This document shows, in pieces, positions 1-9,543 of a DNA stretch of 64,000 nt (position 1 is the stretch's first letter; each line of letters starts with the position of its first letter). A program made the position numbers and the translations under genes. This stretch comes from Paenibacillus faecalis. Lineage in GTDB: Bacteria; Bacillota; Bacilli; Paenibacillales; Paenibacillaceae. Location: positions 2,135,912 through 2,199,911 of the forward strand of contig NZ_LT985747.1 of the NCBI RefSeq assembly GCF_900289175.1. The letters run 5' to 3'. Below the pieces are notes generated by a model. It was not told the DNA's origin, did not search any database, and was given only the letters and a program-made list of their open reading frames with translations.

Positions 1-2681
1 GCTCCAGGGAGCAGTAAGTAGTAACTGTCTATGATCGTTCCTTTGTAGATGTCGTGCTGTTGAATAGACTGTCGTATTCGGATGCCAGACCAAACGTTGC
101 CTTTGTTATCGGCAACGCGAACAAAGCTGGCGGCGTGTTCTTCCTTTCGCACAGACGCCGGGTTCATATCGTCAAACTCATCCGTTATACCGCCGATCCA
201 GGGATTCCACCAGGATCTGATCCCGTATTCCGGAAAACCAGAGGCGAGCCATTCCTGTCCTTGAACTGCAAGTGATTGGAGAGCGGGGTAATATTCCGGC
301 GCAGTGAAGATCCGGATTATCCCGTTATCAGCCTCATATACTGAGTATTCTGCCTCCGTGTAGGTACTGCAGCGAACGGGAACGGACGACACCGGGAACA
401 AGGCGCTGTAGTACGTCTCTAGCTGGGAGCCAAGCTGTGCATCCAGCTGGATAAGGCTGCAAGGAGACGATGGAGACGGCAAAACAAAAGAGGCTTCTGC
501 GGCTTCTTCATCCGCTGAAAGTACCCTTTGGGCTGCCGGACGAGCTTCGCCTGCATAAGAAACGGACAACTCGCCTTCCCATACGTTCTGTTTGACATCA
601 TGCAGGAGAGCTGTCACTTCCTTCACATCCGATGAGACGAACGGGTTTCCTTCATTGGCCATCAACTCCATATGGCGGACTGACGATGGGGACGTTTCCA
701 GATCGGCCCGTTTCAAAGCAAACGTCCGGAATTCGTTCCAATCATGAAAACCGCCCACGGACATGAAAATCGTTTCCGAAGCTTTCGTTTCTCCAGGTTC
801 CAACGATCCGACGACACTTTCCAGCTCCATAAACCATTCTCCGAAACGCATTCGGTGGCTTTGGGACCAACAAATGCCGTACGCGGTTTGGTCGCTGCGG
901 ACAAAGAGCCACGGTTCGCTGAACTTGGCACCGTCCCAATATTCGTGATCGTCCCCATGGGAATCGGTCATTTCGATGATGCGGCCATCGTAAGGCAAGA
1001 CCATTCGGTATAAGTCCGAACGAATACGTTGGGAAACCCAGATCTCGCGGGTGACTGGCGTTCCGGAGCTGTTTTCCAGCTCATGCCACAGTTTCATCGT
1101 TCCGTCGGCGTAAAGTAAGGTGCACAGATGCAGTAGAAGCTCGGGAAAAGCATCCGATTGGTATGTATGTCGGAATCCAATCGCACCGCGTTCTTCGCAA
1201 ATTTCAACTCGGAGCGGCTTCTTGCGTGAAAATTCACTCGAATATGGCTTGCCGATGGACGGCGGCAACAGCATAATTTCTTCGTCTTTCCGGCTCACGG
1301 TCCGAAGCGACATTCTGTTATGGTCCTTGTCGCAATGGAGATTGTACCCGCCGTTCCAGGCTAGCCAGCTTTTATCCGCTTCTCCTGCAACCATCGCGCC
1401 GGGCCCGCCAAAAGCGTTGCCGATGGTTAGGGTAAACAACACCTCAGGCCCATGGTCCGGAACGGCCCGAATTTGCGGCCTTGCATGGTAGAAGCCGTAA
1501 TCCAGCAAGCGATAAGGAACGGCCAGCGAGACCCGTTCTTTCGCTCGCAGCTTTATTTCGAACGTTTGCTGTTCGAGAGCAAGCCAATCGGTTCCAGGCA
1601 GGGTGAAGGCAAACGTGGCCGGCTGAGCAAAATGATTTTGTATATCCAGATACAACGTATACTTGCCGCCTATTGCATGTCTTACTGCGGGAACGTTCAT
1701 TTGGATGCTGGCCGGAAACTTCGGGACGATGCCGACCTTCAGCAGCGCTTCAGAACCATTAATGCGAACCCGGGTCTGTACAGCCGGGCAAGTGCGCCAT
1801 TCGCTCTGCGGCTCCTCGATCGCTCCAACGAAAAAGCTTGCAGAGATCTGACGCTCCTCTTCCACTAAAAATTCCTCCTGCCAATCGAAAACGATGTTGT
1901 GGTCCGATTCGCCCTGAAGCTCAATTTGGAGCGGCGCGCTTGATTTGTTGACAATGCGGTATTCGACTTTATAATCTTTGCCAAATACCGGCTCAGCTTG
2001 CTCAGCCGTGGCGGATAGCAAAAAATCTTCCGTCTCGATGAGACAGATACCGCGGCTTCTGCGTTCAATATCGACGCGTAGCGACCGACCGTTATCATTG
2101 GCCCAAGCGTAAGTGTACGTCTCGAAGCCGTTATCCTTCTGCCCGTCCGGTTTGATTTCAATCGTCCGTTTCAGGTCAGCATACCAGTCGAATTCCTGAA
2201 AATAAGGGGCAAGCGCTTCACAGGCGGCCACCTGGGGGATAAAATTCATAAAATGCACTGCATCTTCACGGTCTTCCCAGAAGAACCCACATCTTTTGTA
2301 CAGGGGCACCGCTTTCATATTCGCTTCCCAAGTATAAAGGTCAACGCGTGGCCAGCCCAGGCGGATCGTTTCTTCGACCGCCCGAAGCACGAGCCGTTTA
2401 CCAATCTTATGGCCGTGAAAATCCGGCCGAACATTCAACAGCTGAATATACAGCGCGCCGGTATCCTCTCGATATTCACCTAGGCTGCAGTATCCGACAA
2501 CCTCATGATTGCATATGGCAAGAAACACCGCAAAGGCATCCGAGTTTTCTTCACTTTGCCGGACTTGTTCGGCTGAACGGACGGAAGAACCTCCGCCCCA
2601 TTCATCGTTGCTACGGTTCCACATTTCAGCTACGCTTTCCGCATAATCGGGATGGTAAGGCACAATGTCTACAAGCGTCAT
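1..2681 (-). CDS. GNAT acetyltransferase fused to a very long C-terminal region (partial, runs off left edge)
   Basis: The minus-strand frame beginning with ATG at 2681 stays open, with no stop, to the window edge, giving at least 893 residues. A Shine-Dalgarno-like GAGGTG lies just upstream. Residues about 1-150 read as a GNAT N-acetyltransferase: the acetyl-CoA loop is seen as VRPDFHGHKIGKRL, followed by the usual YTWEANMKAVPLYKRCGFF segment. The remaining 740 or more residues are not GNAT; they are rich in short beta-strand-like stretches, aromatic residues and charged loops, with no membrane segment or repeats that I can see, and I do not recognise the family. GNAT proteins are normally 150-200 residues, so this is a fusion, not a simple acetyltransferase. 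The acetyl acceptor is unknown. The C-terminus lies outside the window. I checked the frame codon by codon for stops; the domain split is by eye. Confidence 0.85.
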   Translation of the reverse strand, partial: MTLVDIVPYHPDYAESVAEMWNRSNDEWGGGSSVRSAEQVRQSEENSDAFAVFLAICNHEVVGYCSLGEYREDTGALYIQLLNVRPDFHGHKIGKRLVLRAVEETIRLGWPRVDLYTWEANMKAVPLYKRCGFFWEDREDAVHFMNFIPQVAACEALAPYFQEFDWYADLKRTIEIKPDGQKDNGFETYTYAWANDNGRSLRVDIERRSRGICLIETEDFLLSATAEQAEPVFGKDYKVEYRIVNKSSAPLQIELQGESDHNIVFDWQEEFLVEEERQISASFFVGAIEEPQSEWRTCPAVQTRVRINGSEALLKVGIVPKFPASIQMNVPAVRHAIGGKYTLYLDIQNHFAQPATFAFTLPGTDWLALEQQTFEIKLRAKERVSLAVPYRLLDYGFYHARPQIRAVPDHGPEVLFTLTIGNAFGGPGAMVAGEADKSWLAWNGGYNLHCDKDHNRMSLRTVSRKDEEIMLLPPSIGKPYSSEFSRKKPLRVEICEERGAIGFRHTYQSDAFPELLLHLCTLLYADGTMKLWHELENSSGTPVTREIWVSQRIRSDLYRMVLPYDGRIIEMTDSHGDDHEYWDGAKFSEPWLFVRSDQTAYGICWSQSHRMRFGEWFMELESVVGSLEPGETKASETIFMSVGGFHDWNEFRTFALKRADLETSPSSVRHMELMANEGNPFVSSDVKEVTALLHDVKQNVWEGELSVSYAGEARPAAQRVLSADEEAAEASFVLPSPSSPCSLIQLDAQLGSQLETYYSALFPVSSVPVRCSTYTEAEYSVYEADNGIIRIFTAPEYYPALQSLAVQGQEWLASGFPEYGIRSWWNPWIGGITDEFDDMNPASVRKEEHAASFVRVADNKGNVWSGIRIRQSIQQHDIYKGTIIDSYYLLLPG

Positions 2682-2988
2682 GTTTTCACCTCGTTTAGAG
2701 TAATAAAAATAGAAGATACTGGATATACGATCTTAGGCGGACAAAGTTGCGCATTTAGGCAAAAGAATGAGAATGCAGAGGACCGCTATTGGCTGAGCAA
2801 ACTCCTCCTAGTCTGGGGTTGACTCTTTTCGTTTATTGCCTGGTCCGGTTCATAGTTCTACGAATTAGCTTCCTATTTTTGTGTAATTGGTACCTGTCGT
2901 TTCCAAGCATTTCAAGTGTATCATGAAAGATAGGCAAACAATCAAGCGACTTAATAAATCGAAGAGATGAATCATTGGAGGGTAATGG
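2682..2988. other. Divergent intergenic region
   Basis: About 300 bases between two divergently read genes. It should hold promoters for both the GNAT-fusion gene and the SUFU gene, but no convincing -35/-10 pair, operator or RNA element was found. Short reading frames here look random. Confidence 0.5.
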
Positions 2989-4050
2989 ATGAATGAGGAA
3001 GTGGTTACAATCGGATGGGATGCCATTGAAGAGCAAATGGGTAAGATCTATGCGGCACAGGAGCCGAAACATTACGGGACGATGATCCCATATATGCTGG
3101 GGGGCAATGATCCGTTGGATGGCATTAGCGCCTATAAGGCGGAAAAGCCTATACCTCACTGGCATTTCGTCACTTTTGGATTTTCGGAGCTTTATGAAAA
3201 AGAATCGGATAATACGGATTATAGCGGTTTCGGATTCGAACTTACGTTTCGGCTCGCACGTGAGGAAGACGAGGAGGAGCCGCCGGCTTGGGCGCTGAAC
3301 TTGCTTCAGAATATGGGAAGGTATGTATTCAATAGCGGAAATGTTTTTGCTTCCGGTGATTATTTAGATGCTAACGGCCCCATCTGTCTCGGGTCCGAAA
3401 CGAAATTGACTGCTCTTGCCTTTGTCGAAGATCCAGAGCTTCCTGCCGTATTTACAACGAATGGACGGGTTGAATTTCTTCAAATGGTCGGCATTACTGA
3501 GGATGAACTGGAAGCTATAAAAACATGGAGCACAATACGAATGCTGGAAGCCTGTCAAGAGATACTGCCAGGTTACATTACCGATGTATCACGCGACTCT
3601 GTGCTGCAAATTCCAGCTATTGCTGAAGCTGTCCAGAAAGGCATAGAGCGTGACGGCTCCAATACCGGATTTTTATACGTCGATCAATTATCATGGGAGC
3701 CTGAAAAGCACCGTCTGCTTAGCAAGAAACCGGCAGTGCTCACCTTGGGGGCCAGACAGGCCGGTACGGTTGGCAAACTGCTTTGCGGTCGTCTTTTGAA
3801 AGGGAATAATCTTACACTTGCAAGTCAAGACTGGCGGGTCGTGATGGAGCCGGGAGAGGAAACCCGTTATGTGGTAGAAGAGAATGAAGTCCGGTTGACG
3901 CTGGATGCAGCGGTCATCACCGAGCTTTCGCAAATCATGCAGCCTAAGGAAGACATAATCAAGCTGTCCGCTTATAAAGAGCTGATTATTCAAGTCGTGA
4001 AAACATACATTAAGGATCAGGACGGAAATGTGATATCTACGATAGGATGA
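2989..4050 (+). CDS. SUFU (suppressor of fused) domain protein
   Basis: A 353-residue soluble protein. Residues about 30-190 carry the features of bacterial suppressor-of-fused domains: an IPHWHFVTFGFSELYEK segment, then FGFELTFRLAR and PPAWALNLLQNMGRYVF. The C-terminal 150 residues are less typical. No signal peptide or membrane segment is seen. In bacteria SUFU-family proteins are often immunity or accessory proteins near polymorphic toxins, but no toxin gene is visible here, so the role stays open. ATG at 2989 follows a GGAGGG Shine-Dalgarno with 5-6 bases spacing. It appears to be a single-gene unit between a divergent gene and the downstream two-component system. Confidence 0.85.
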   Translation: MNEEVVTIGWDAIEEQMGKIYAAQEPKHYGTMIPYMLGGNDPLDGISAYKAEKPIPHWHFVTFGFSELYEKESDNTDYSGFGFELTFRLAREEDEEEPPAWALNLLQNMGRYVFNSGNVFASGDYLDANGPICLGSETKLTALAFVEDPELPAVFTTNGRVEFLQMVGITEDELEAIKTWSTIRMLEACQEILPGYITDVSRDSVLQIPAIAEAVQKGIERDGSNTGFLYVDQLSWEPEKHRLLSKKPAVLTLGARQAGTVGKLLCGRLLKGNNLTLASQDWRVVMEPGEETRYVVEENEVRLTLDAAVITELSQIMQPKEDIIKLSAYKELIIQVVKTYIKDQDGNVISTIG

Positions 4051-4130
4051 ACATGAAACCAGGAGTGCGTTACCGGAAGAGCAGGTAAGCTAACCAGAAC
4101 CGACTTTTTGACCATGGCGGGCTGTTTATT

Positions 4131-4171
4131 AAAGGGTTGCAAGCGGAATTTCCGAAATTGTAACCCTTTTA
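4131..4171 (+). terminator. Stem-loop after the SUFU gene
   Basis: AAAGGGTTGCAA and TTGTAACCCTTTT form a near-perfect stem around a 15-base spacer. The right arm ends in a short T run, so it can act as a Rho-independent terminator separating the SUFU gene from the downstream regulator gene. Confidence 0.6.
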
Positions 4172-4289
4172 CTAATTAACAGTAATACTAGTTTTGAAGT
4201 CAGCTCCCGATTAAAACTCGCATTTGGAAGCCGTTAGCTTAAACTATATAACATATTCTCTTTATATATGCAGTTTGGAGGAAACATAA

Positions 4290-4976
4290 TTGAAAGTACT
4301 AGTCGTAGAAGATGACAAAACGATTGCGGATGGATTGCATTATTCGCTTTCCAGTGAAGGTTATGAAGTATTTATTTGTGAAAATAAGCAAATGGCATTG
4401 GATACAATCAAACAACAGCAATTTGATATTTATTTACTTGATTTAACCTTGCCGGATGGCAGCGGCTATGAGGTTTGCGAATATGTTAAAGAAAATCAGG
4501 AAGCTCCTGTACTTTTTTTGACGGCATGTGACGATGAGATCAACGTCGTTCGAGGATTAGATATGGGAGCGGACGATTATATCACCAAACCGTTTCGTAT
4601 TCGTGAGCTGATTAGTCGAATGAAATCATCTCTTAGGTATTATAAAAAAGCATACGTTTCAAATGATGTAGTGAAGGTTGGAAATATCGTTGTAAATACA
4701 AAACAGGCTAAAGTGTACAAAGGAACAGAAGAAGTAGCGTTAACCGCTTTAGAATATCGCTTGCTGTTGACATTTTTAAATCATAAGGGACAAGTATTAT
4801 CTAGAAATCAGCTATTAGAAGGCATTTGGGATCTAGATAGCAGCTTTATAAATGATAATACGCTTTCTGTTTACATCAAACGACTGCGAGACAAGCTAGA
4901 GGATGACAGTCAGAATGCTAAAGTCATAGAAACCGTGCGCGGGCTTGGCTATCGTATGGGTGGAAGTCATGATTAA
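4290..4976 (+). CDS. OmpR-family response regulator (BceR-like)
   Basis: A 228-residue DNA-binding response regulator. The receiver domain (about 1-115) has the acidic pair ED at 7-9, the phospho-acceptor Asp at residue 51 in LLDLTLPDGSGYEV and the Lys in YITKPF. The C-terminal winged helix (about 130-225) ends in ETVRGLGYRM, typical of the OmpR group. The TTG start is supported by GGAGG 6-10 bases upstream. The gene overlaps the start of the sensor kinase and is followed by an ABC transporter, the layout of Bacillales modules that sense and expel peptide antibiotics (BceRS-BceAB, PsdRS, YxdJK). It probably activates the transporter promoter just downstream. The inducing compound is not known. 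Confidence 0.93.
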   Translation: MKVLVVEDDKTIADGLHYSLSSEGYEVFICENKQMALDTIKQQQFDIYLLDLTLPDGSGYEVCEYVKENQEAPVLFLTACDDEINVVRGLDMGADDYITKPFRIRELISRMKSSLRYYKKAYVSNDVVKVGNIVVNTKQAKVYKGTEEVALTALEYRLLLTFLNHKGQVLSRNQLLEGIWDLDSSFINDNTLSVYIKRLRDKLEDDSQNAKVIETVRGLGYRMGGSHD

Positions 4977-5970
4977 AAATAAGAGTATTTGGGCATTATT
5001 TACCTATAGTATAATTATATCGATGATCGGCACATCAATTATATGGAAGATGGACTGGAAAGCAGGAATTGTAGCCATTACTACAGTATCCCTGCTCTTT
5101 CTATGTTTTTTTCTGTTTACGCTTAAACGTTATCGAGACATCAAAAAGCTTTCAGACTATTTGGCTTCTGTTTATTCTGGTCAACCTACTTTGGATATAC
5201 GGGATAACAAGGAAGGCGAATTAAGCATATTGAAAAATGATATTTACAAAGTCACTTTAACTTTATATGAGCAGTCTATGTATCTCAAAAAAGATAAACT
5301 CTATTTGGCCGAGACACTCTCTAACATTTCACATCAACTTAAAACACCTCTTACCTCCATGTTTGTCATGGCAGATTTGTTGAACAATCCTAATCTACCT
5401 CCAGAGAAAAGGGAAGAGTTCCTAGGTAATATCATCAATCAATTGAAGCGCATTGAGTGGCTTGTAACCTCATTACTTAAGCTATCCAAAATTGATGTTC
5501 AAAGTGTTACTTTCAAAAAGGAACTTGTATCTGTCAAGAAGTTAATAGATAAGGCTTTAGAGCCGCTCCTTATTCCAATAGAGTTAAAAGATCAACTGCT
5601 TTCTATATCCTGTAATGAAAATCTAATGGTGACTGTAGATGAAAACTGGACGGTTGAAGCGATTCTAAACGTCATTAAAAATGGGATCGAGCATACGCCG
5701 GTCGGAGGAAGGATTACGATTACTTGTGAAGAGACACCTTTGTATACGCAAATAATCATTACCGATAGCGGTAAGGGGATTGGTCCAGAAGATTCCCCAT
5801 ACATTTTCGAACGATTTTATAAAGGGAGAAATGCCGGGCCTGATAGTGTTGGAATAGGCTTAGCGATGTCTAAAACGATTTTGCAAAGTCAAAGTGCCGA
5901 TATATTTATGGAAAGTGAGTTTGGTGTAGGAACAACGTTTACCATCAAATTTTTCAAACAAATTGTTTAG
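4969..5970 (+). CDS. Short membrane sensor histidine kinase (BceS-like, intramembrane-sensing)
   Basis: ATG at 4969 overlaps the regulator stop, giving 333 residues. Two membrane helices (about 7-26 and 33-51) are joined by only a few residues, so there is almost no extracellular domain; this is the architecture of intramembrane-sensing kinases that rely on a partner ABC transporter to detect antimicrobial peptides. The H-box is SNISHQLKTPLTSM with the phospho-accepting His at residue 122; the N-box (NVIKNGIEHTPVGG), G1 (DSGKGIG) and G2 (GIGLAMSKTI) boxes are all present. An ATG eight codons upstream in the same frame lacks a better ribosome site. A TGACA-N16-TGTCA inverted pair (5971-5996) lies directly after the stop, a possible regulator site for the transporter promoter. 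Confidence 0.92.
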   Translation: MIKNKSIWALFTYSIIISMIGTSIIWKMDWKAGIVAITTVSLLFLCFFLFTLKRYRDIKKLSDYLASVYSGQPTLDIRDNKEGELSILKNDIYKVTLTLYEQSMYLKKDKLYLAETLSNISHQLKTPLTSMFVMADLLNNPNLPPEKREEFLGNIINQLKRIEWLVTSLLKLSKIDVQSVTFKKELVSVKKLIDKALEPLLIPIELKDQLLSISCNENLMVTVDENWTVEAILNVIKNGIEHTPVGGRITITCEETPLYTQIIITDSGKGIGPEDSPYIFERFYKGRNAGPDSVGIGLAMSKTILQSQSADIFMESEFGVGTTFTIKFFKQIV

Positions 5971-6054
5971 TGACAAAATAGTAAGAAAGCATGTCACCGA
6001 TAAGACATCTTAACCGAGTAAATTAAACGTAACAATCAATCTAGGAGGTTCAAG

Positions 6055-6738
6055 ATGGAGATTTTACGAGTAGAAAATTTGTCGAAAACGTACGGTGATG
6101 GTGAAACAGCAGTTACCGCACTAAACAATATTTCTTTTTCGGTACAAAAAGGAGAGTTTGTAGCGATTATTGGCCCATCTGGTTCAGGCAAGTCAACACT
6201 TTTGCATATACTAGGCGGCGTAGATACTCCAACATCCGGAAAGGTAATTGTTGATAACACAGATATATACGCGATGGATGAAACGGCCCTGGCCATTTTT
6301 AGACGCAGGCAAATCGGTCTGATCTATCAATTTTTTAATCTGATTCCTGTTCTTAATGTGGAGGAAAATATTACCTTGCCCTTGCTTTTGGACGGCAGAG
6401 AAGTAAATCAAGATATCCTATCCAATATTGTAGATATTTTAGGTCTTCAACAGCGATTAAATCATCTGCCAAACCAGCTGTCTGGTGGACAGCAGCAGCG
6501 TGTTTCCATCGGTCGCGCCCTGATTAACAGTCCCGCTATCGTACTTGCTGATGAGCCAACCGGGAATCTGGATAGCAAAAACAGTGCTGAGGTTATAAAC
6601 CTTTTGAAACAATTACACAAAGCCCGGAATCAAACGCTGATTGTCATTACACATGACGAAAACATAGCATTGCAAGCAGATCGGATTATTTCCATCCAAG
6701 ATGGCATGATATCAAAGGATGAGGTGATCCGGCGATGA
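6055..6738 (+). CDS. ABC transporter ATP-binding protein (BceA/MacB type)
   Basis: A 227-residue ATPase with Walker A GPSGSGKST, Q-loop YQFFNLIPVLNVEEN, signature LSGGQQQR, Walker B IVLADEPTGNLDS and the switch His in VITHD. The YQFFNLIP loop and overall length place it in the LolD/MacB/BceA group, which powers FtsX-type permeases in mechanotransmission and not solute import. It starts after AGGAGG at 6042 region and overlaps the permease start by 4 bases (ATGA), so the two are translationally coupled. With the upstream regulator and kinase it forms a four-gene detoxification or sensing module for peptide antibiotics or cell-envelope stress. Confidence 0.95.
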   Translation: MEILRVENLSKTYGDGETAVTALNNISFSVQKGEFVAIIGPSGSGKSTLLHILGGVDTPTSGKVIVDNTDIYAMDETALAIFRRRQIGLIYQFFNLIPVLNVEENITLPLLLDGREVNQDILSNIVDILGLQQRLNHLPNQLSGGQQQRVSIGRALINSPAIVLADEPTGNLDSKNSAEVINLLKQLHKARNQTLIVITHDENIALQADRIISIQDGMISKDEVIRR

Positions 6739-9350
6739 ATATCATCAACAAGCTCACCTTGCGTTATATGAAACATAATAAAAGTCGCACTATTGTTACC
6801 ATCATCGGGGCTATTATTTCGGTCGCCATGCTAACAGCTGTTTTTTCGATCAAGGCTTCTTTCATGGATATGATGCAAAGAGATGCTATTGCCTACAATG
6901 GTACATGGCATGCTTCTTTTCTTGATGTTACTGGGGAAGATGTGGAAAGTATCACGAAAAATGAATATATTGAAGGATACGATATCGAAAACGAACTCGG
7001 TTTTGCACGGCTTACAAACTCTAAAAATAGTAAAAAGCCCTACTTGTATGTTACGCAGCACAGTAATCACGATCTATTAGCAGTGAATGCAATCGAAGGG
7101 CGCTTGCCTGAGACTGAAGATGAACTGGTAATTACATCGCAATTATTGCAGACCTCCGGTGTTCAATGGAAGGTCGGTGATGTCATTACATTGGAATTTG
7201 GTGAGCGCAGCGAAACAGAAGAAGACATGAAAATATCATTAGGCAGCGATGTTCCTTACTATTCAGAGGAAATCTTTACACCTGCGAACCGTAAAACCTA
7301 CACTATAACAGGAATTGTTCAAGCACCTGCAAGAGAGAATAATGTACCTGCTGCTTATCGTGCGTTCAGCGGTCTTTCTGAGACCAAATTGAAGACAGGT
7401 TCCCCTTACACCGTAAGCGTTGAATATAAGGATTACAAAAAATTAGGGACCGGCATATATGATCTTAGTGACGAGATCGCCAGCAAAGTACATCGAGTAA
7501 GTGATCAAGGAAAACCAAACGAAGCTAAAATCGGATATAATCGGAACCTTCTGCTTTATTCCGGAATTTCGAATGACTCCAGATTTGTCACGACTATGTA
7601 TTTGGCTGTTATTACGATTGGTACCATTATTATGATCGGATCGATATCACTCATTTATAACGCGTTCGCGATCTCCCTGGCAGATCGAAGTCGAGCTTTA
7701 GGAATGCTATCCAGTGTAGGGGCAACCAAACAGCAGAAGAGGGCTTCTGTATTTTTTGAAGCCGCCGTCATCGGGCTATTCGCTATACCCGTTGGATTGA
7801 TTTTGGGGTCGCTGGGTATTGGTATTACCTTTGAGCTGCTCAGTCCTTTTATCCAAAAAATGTTTTCAGTGAGTGAACCCATTCGTTTCGTAATAGAACC
7901 GTTTAACATTGTTGTTGTCATATTGATTTCTATTTTAACACTTTTGATTTCAGCATGGTTACCTGCCTTGAGAGCATCCAGGATTACTACGATAAGTGCT
8001 ATCAGACAGAACAAGGAGATTGAAATTCAAAGTAAAGATGTTCGCACATCAAAAGTGACTCGCAAGTTGTTTGGATTTGAAGCGGAACTTGGGTTAAAAA
8101 ATCTAAAGAGAAATAAACATCACTATCGAACAACCGTATTTTCTCTTGCCATCAGTGTAATCTTATTTTTGGCCGCCTCTTCTTTTTCATTATATTTAGA
8201 AAAATCTTACAACATGGCACAAGAACCGGTCCCATACGATGTAGTCGTCTCCGTAAATGGTAACGATCTGGAAGAAATAAAGCCATTAACGAATGAATTA
8301 ATGTCTGTGGAAAATGCAACAAGCAAAGTGAAGACCCAATATCTTACTGCAGCACTGGATCTTAAAGAAAACCAAGTCACTGTGGACATTGCTAATCGGT
8401 TAACACCATATGAAGGTGCTTACCTTATGAATGCCAACATTGTTTCACTTGATGACGCATCTTTTACAAAATATTTGCAAACTGCAGGTATAGATAAAAA
8501 GAAACTCGAGGGCGACAAAGTTCCGGCGGTACTTGTAAACCGATTCACCTTGAAAGAAAAACGAATTTTCACAGAGATCACCCAGTTGACAGTCACTGAA
8601 GGAACAGATCTACCATTCAATATCGATTTGTTTGATGGATCTAAGATAGAGGGGAGCATTCGAATCGCATCCATCACAGATAAACATCCACCTTTTATGG
8701 ATCGCTACCAGGAGGACCCTTCCATCGTAACTTTTGTTGTTTCAGAGAAGGATTTTGACAGCCTGTTTCAAGAACTGGGTAACGATCAGCTATTCAGCTA
8801 TATTGGCAGCGAGGTTCAATTTACAACAGAACAGTCTGTTGCATTGGAGAATGAAATCGTGCCTATTCTAAACAGTTATCCAAGTGTAAACGCCTATACG
8901 ACCAATTTAATTGAGATCCGACAATCGGAGTTGAATCGGGCTACAGTCACATCCGTGTTCCTATATGGCTTTGTCGTCCTCTTAGGGCTGATATGTACGG
9001 CAACCATTATTAACACTATCTCAACAGGCATGGCTTTAAGAAAACGTGAGTTTGCGATGTTAGCTTCGATGGGTATGACTCCAAAGACCATGAAACGAAT
9101 GATACGTTTTGAAGGATTATTTTATGGAATAAAGTCGCTGCTTTACGGGCTGCCTATTAGTTTAGGTGTAATCTTTTTAATCTATAAAATCCTTAGCCGG
9201 AATTTCTCATTTGATTTTACGCTGCCTTGGGTGGACATCATTATAGCAGTAGTGGGTGTGTTTTTCATTGTGGGGATGACCATCCTTTATGCGACTAAAA
9301 AACAAAAAGGACAAAGCATTGTTGAAACATTGAAGAACGAAAATATCTAA
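6735..9350 (+). CDS. Large FtsX-family ABC permease with two FtsX domains
   Basis: An 871-residue permease. Membrane segments are seen at about 20-40, three between about 290 and 415, one at about 470-490, and three at about 755-860: eight in all, arranged as two 1+3 FtsX units. Each N-terminal helix is followed by a large extracytoplasmic domain of 220-260 residues. The conserved ALGMLSSVGATKQQ and FAMLASMGMTPKTM stretches after the second helix of each unit are typical FtsX motifs. BceB-type permeases usually have ten helices, one large loop and about 650 residues, so this is a different layout beside a Bce-like kinase. It likely forms the sensing and efflux partner of the upstream ATPase and kinase. 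A terminator follows. Confidence 0.9.
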   Translation: MNIINKLTLRYMKHNKSRTIVTIIGAIISVAMLTAVFSIKASFMDMMQRDAIAYNGTWHASFLDVTGEDVESITKNEYIEGYDIENELGFARLTNSKNSKKPYLYVTQHSNHDLLAVNAIEGRLPETEDELVITSQLLQTSGVQWKVGDVITLEFGERSETEEDMKISLGSDVPYYSEEIFTPANRKTYTITGIVQAPARENNVPAAYRAFSGLSETKLKTGSPYTVSVEYKDYKKLGTGIYDLSDEIASKVHRVSDQGKPNEAKIGYNRNLLLYSGISNDSRFVTTMYLAVITIGTIIMIGSISLIYNAFAISLADRSRALGMLSSVGATKQQKRASVFFEAAVIGLFAIPVGLILGSLGIGITFELLSPFIQKMFSVSEPIRFVIEPFNIVVVILISILTLLISAWLPALRASRITTISAIRQNKEIEIQSKDVRTSKVTRKLFGFEAELGLKNLKRNKHHYRTTVFSLAISVILFLAASSFSLYLEKSYNMAQEPVPYDVVVSVNGNDLEEIKPLTNELMSVENATSKVKTQYLTAALDLKENQVTVDIANRLTPYEGAYLMNANIVSLDDASFTKYLQTAGIDKKKLEGDKVPAVLVNRFTLKEKRIFTEITQLTVTEGTDLPFNIDLFDGSKIEGSIRIASITDKHPPFMDRYQEDPSIVTFVVSEKDFDSLFQELGNDQLFSYIGSEVQFTTEQSVALENEIVPILNSYPSVNAYTTNLIEIRQSELNRATVTSVFLYGFVVLLGLICTATIINTISTGMALRKREFAMLASMGMTPKTMKRMIRFEGLFYGIKSLLYGLPISLGVIFLIYKILSRNFSFDFTLPWVDIIIAVVGVFFIVGMTILYATKKQKGQSIVETLKNENI

Positions 9351-9366
9351 TGGCGATGTAAATTCA

Positions 9367-9406
9367 AACCTCGATTTCCTATACTGAAGGATTTCGAGGT
9401 TTTTTA
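9367..9406 (+). terminator. Rho-independent terminator of the two-component/ABC module
   Basis: AACCTCGA and TCGAGGTT pair around a partly paired spacer and are followed by a run of T. It lies 17 bases after the permease stop. Confidence 0.85.
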
Positions 9407-9543
9407 TGGCTTTGAAAATACATAGGAATAGAATGGCGACTTTATTATTTTGGGGATGTTACTTCGCTAATTTTTACAAAAAGTTGTTATAATGATCGAA
9501 GCGGGCGTCACTCTGCATGACACAGATCATTAGGGGGAAAGAA

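Noticed and set aside
5971..5996. TGACA-N16-TGTCA as a certain BceR-type operator
   Set aside because: Known BceR-type sites have a different spacing and sequence; kept only as a mention under the kinase gene.
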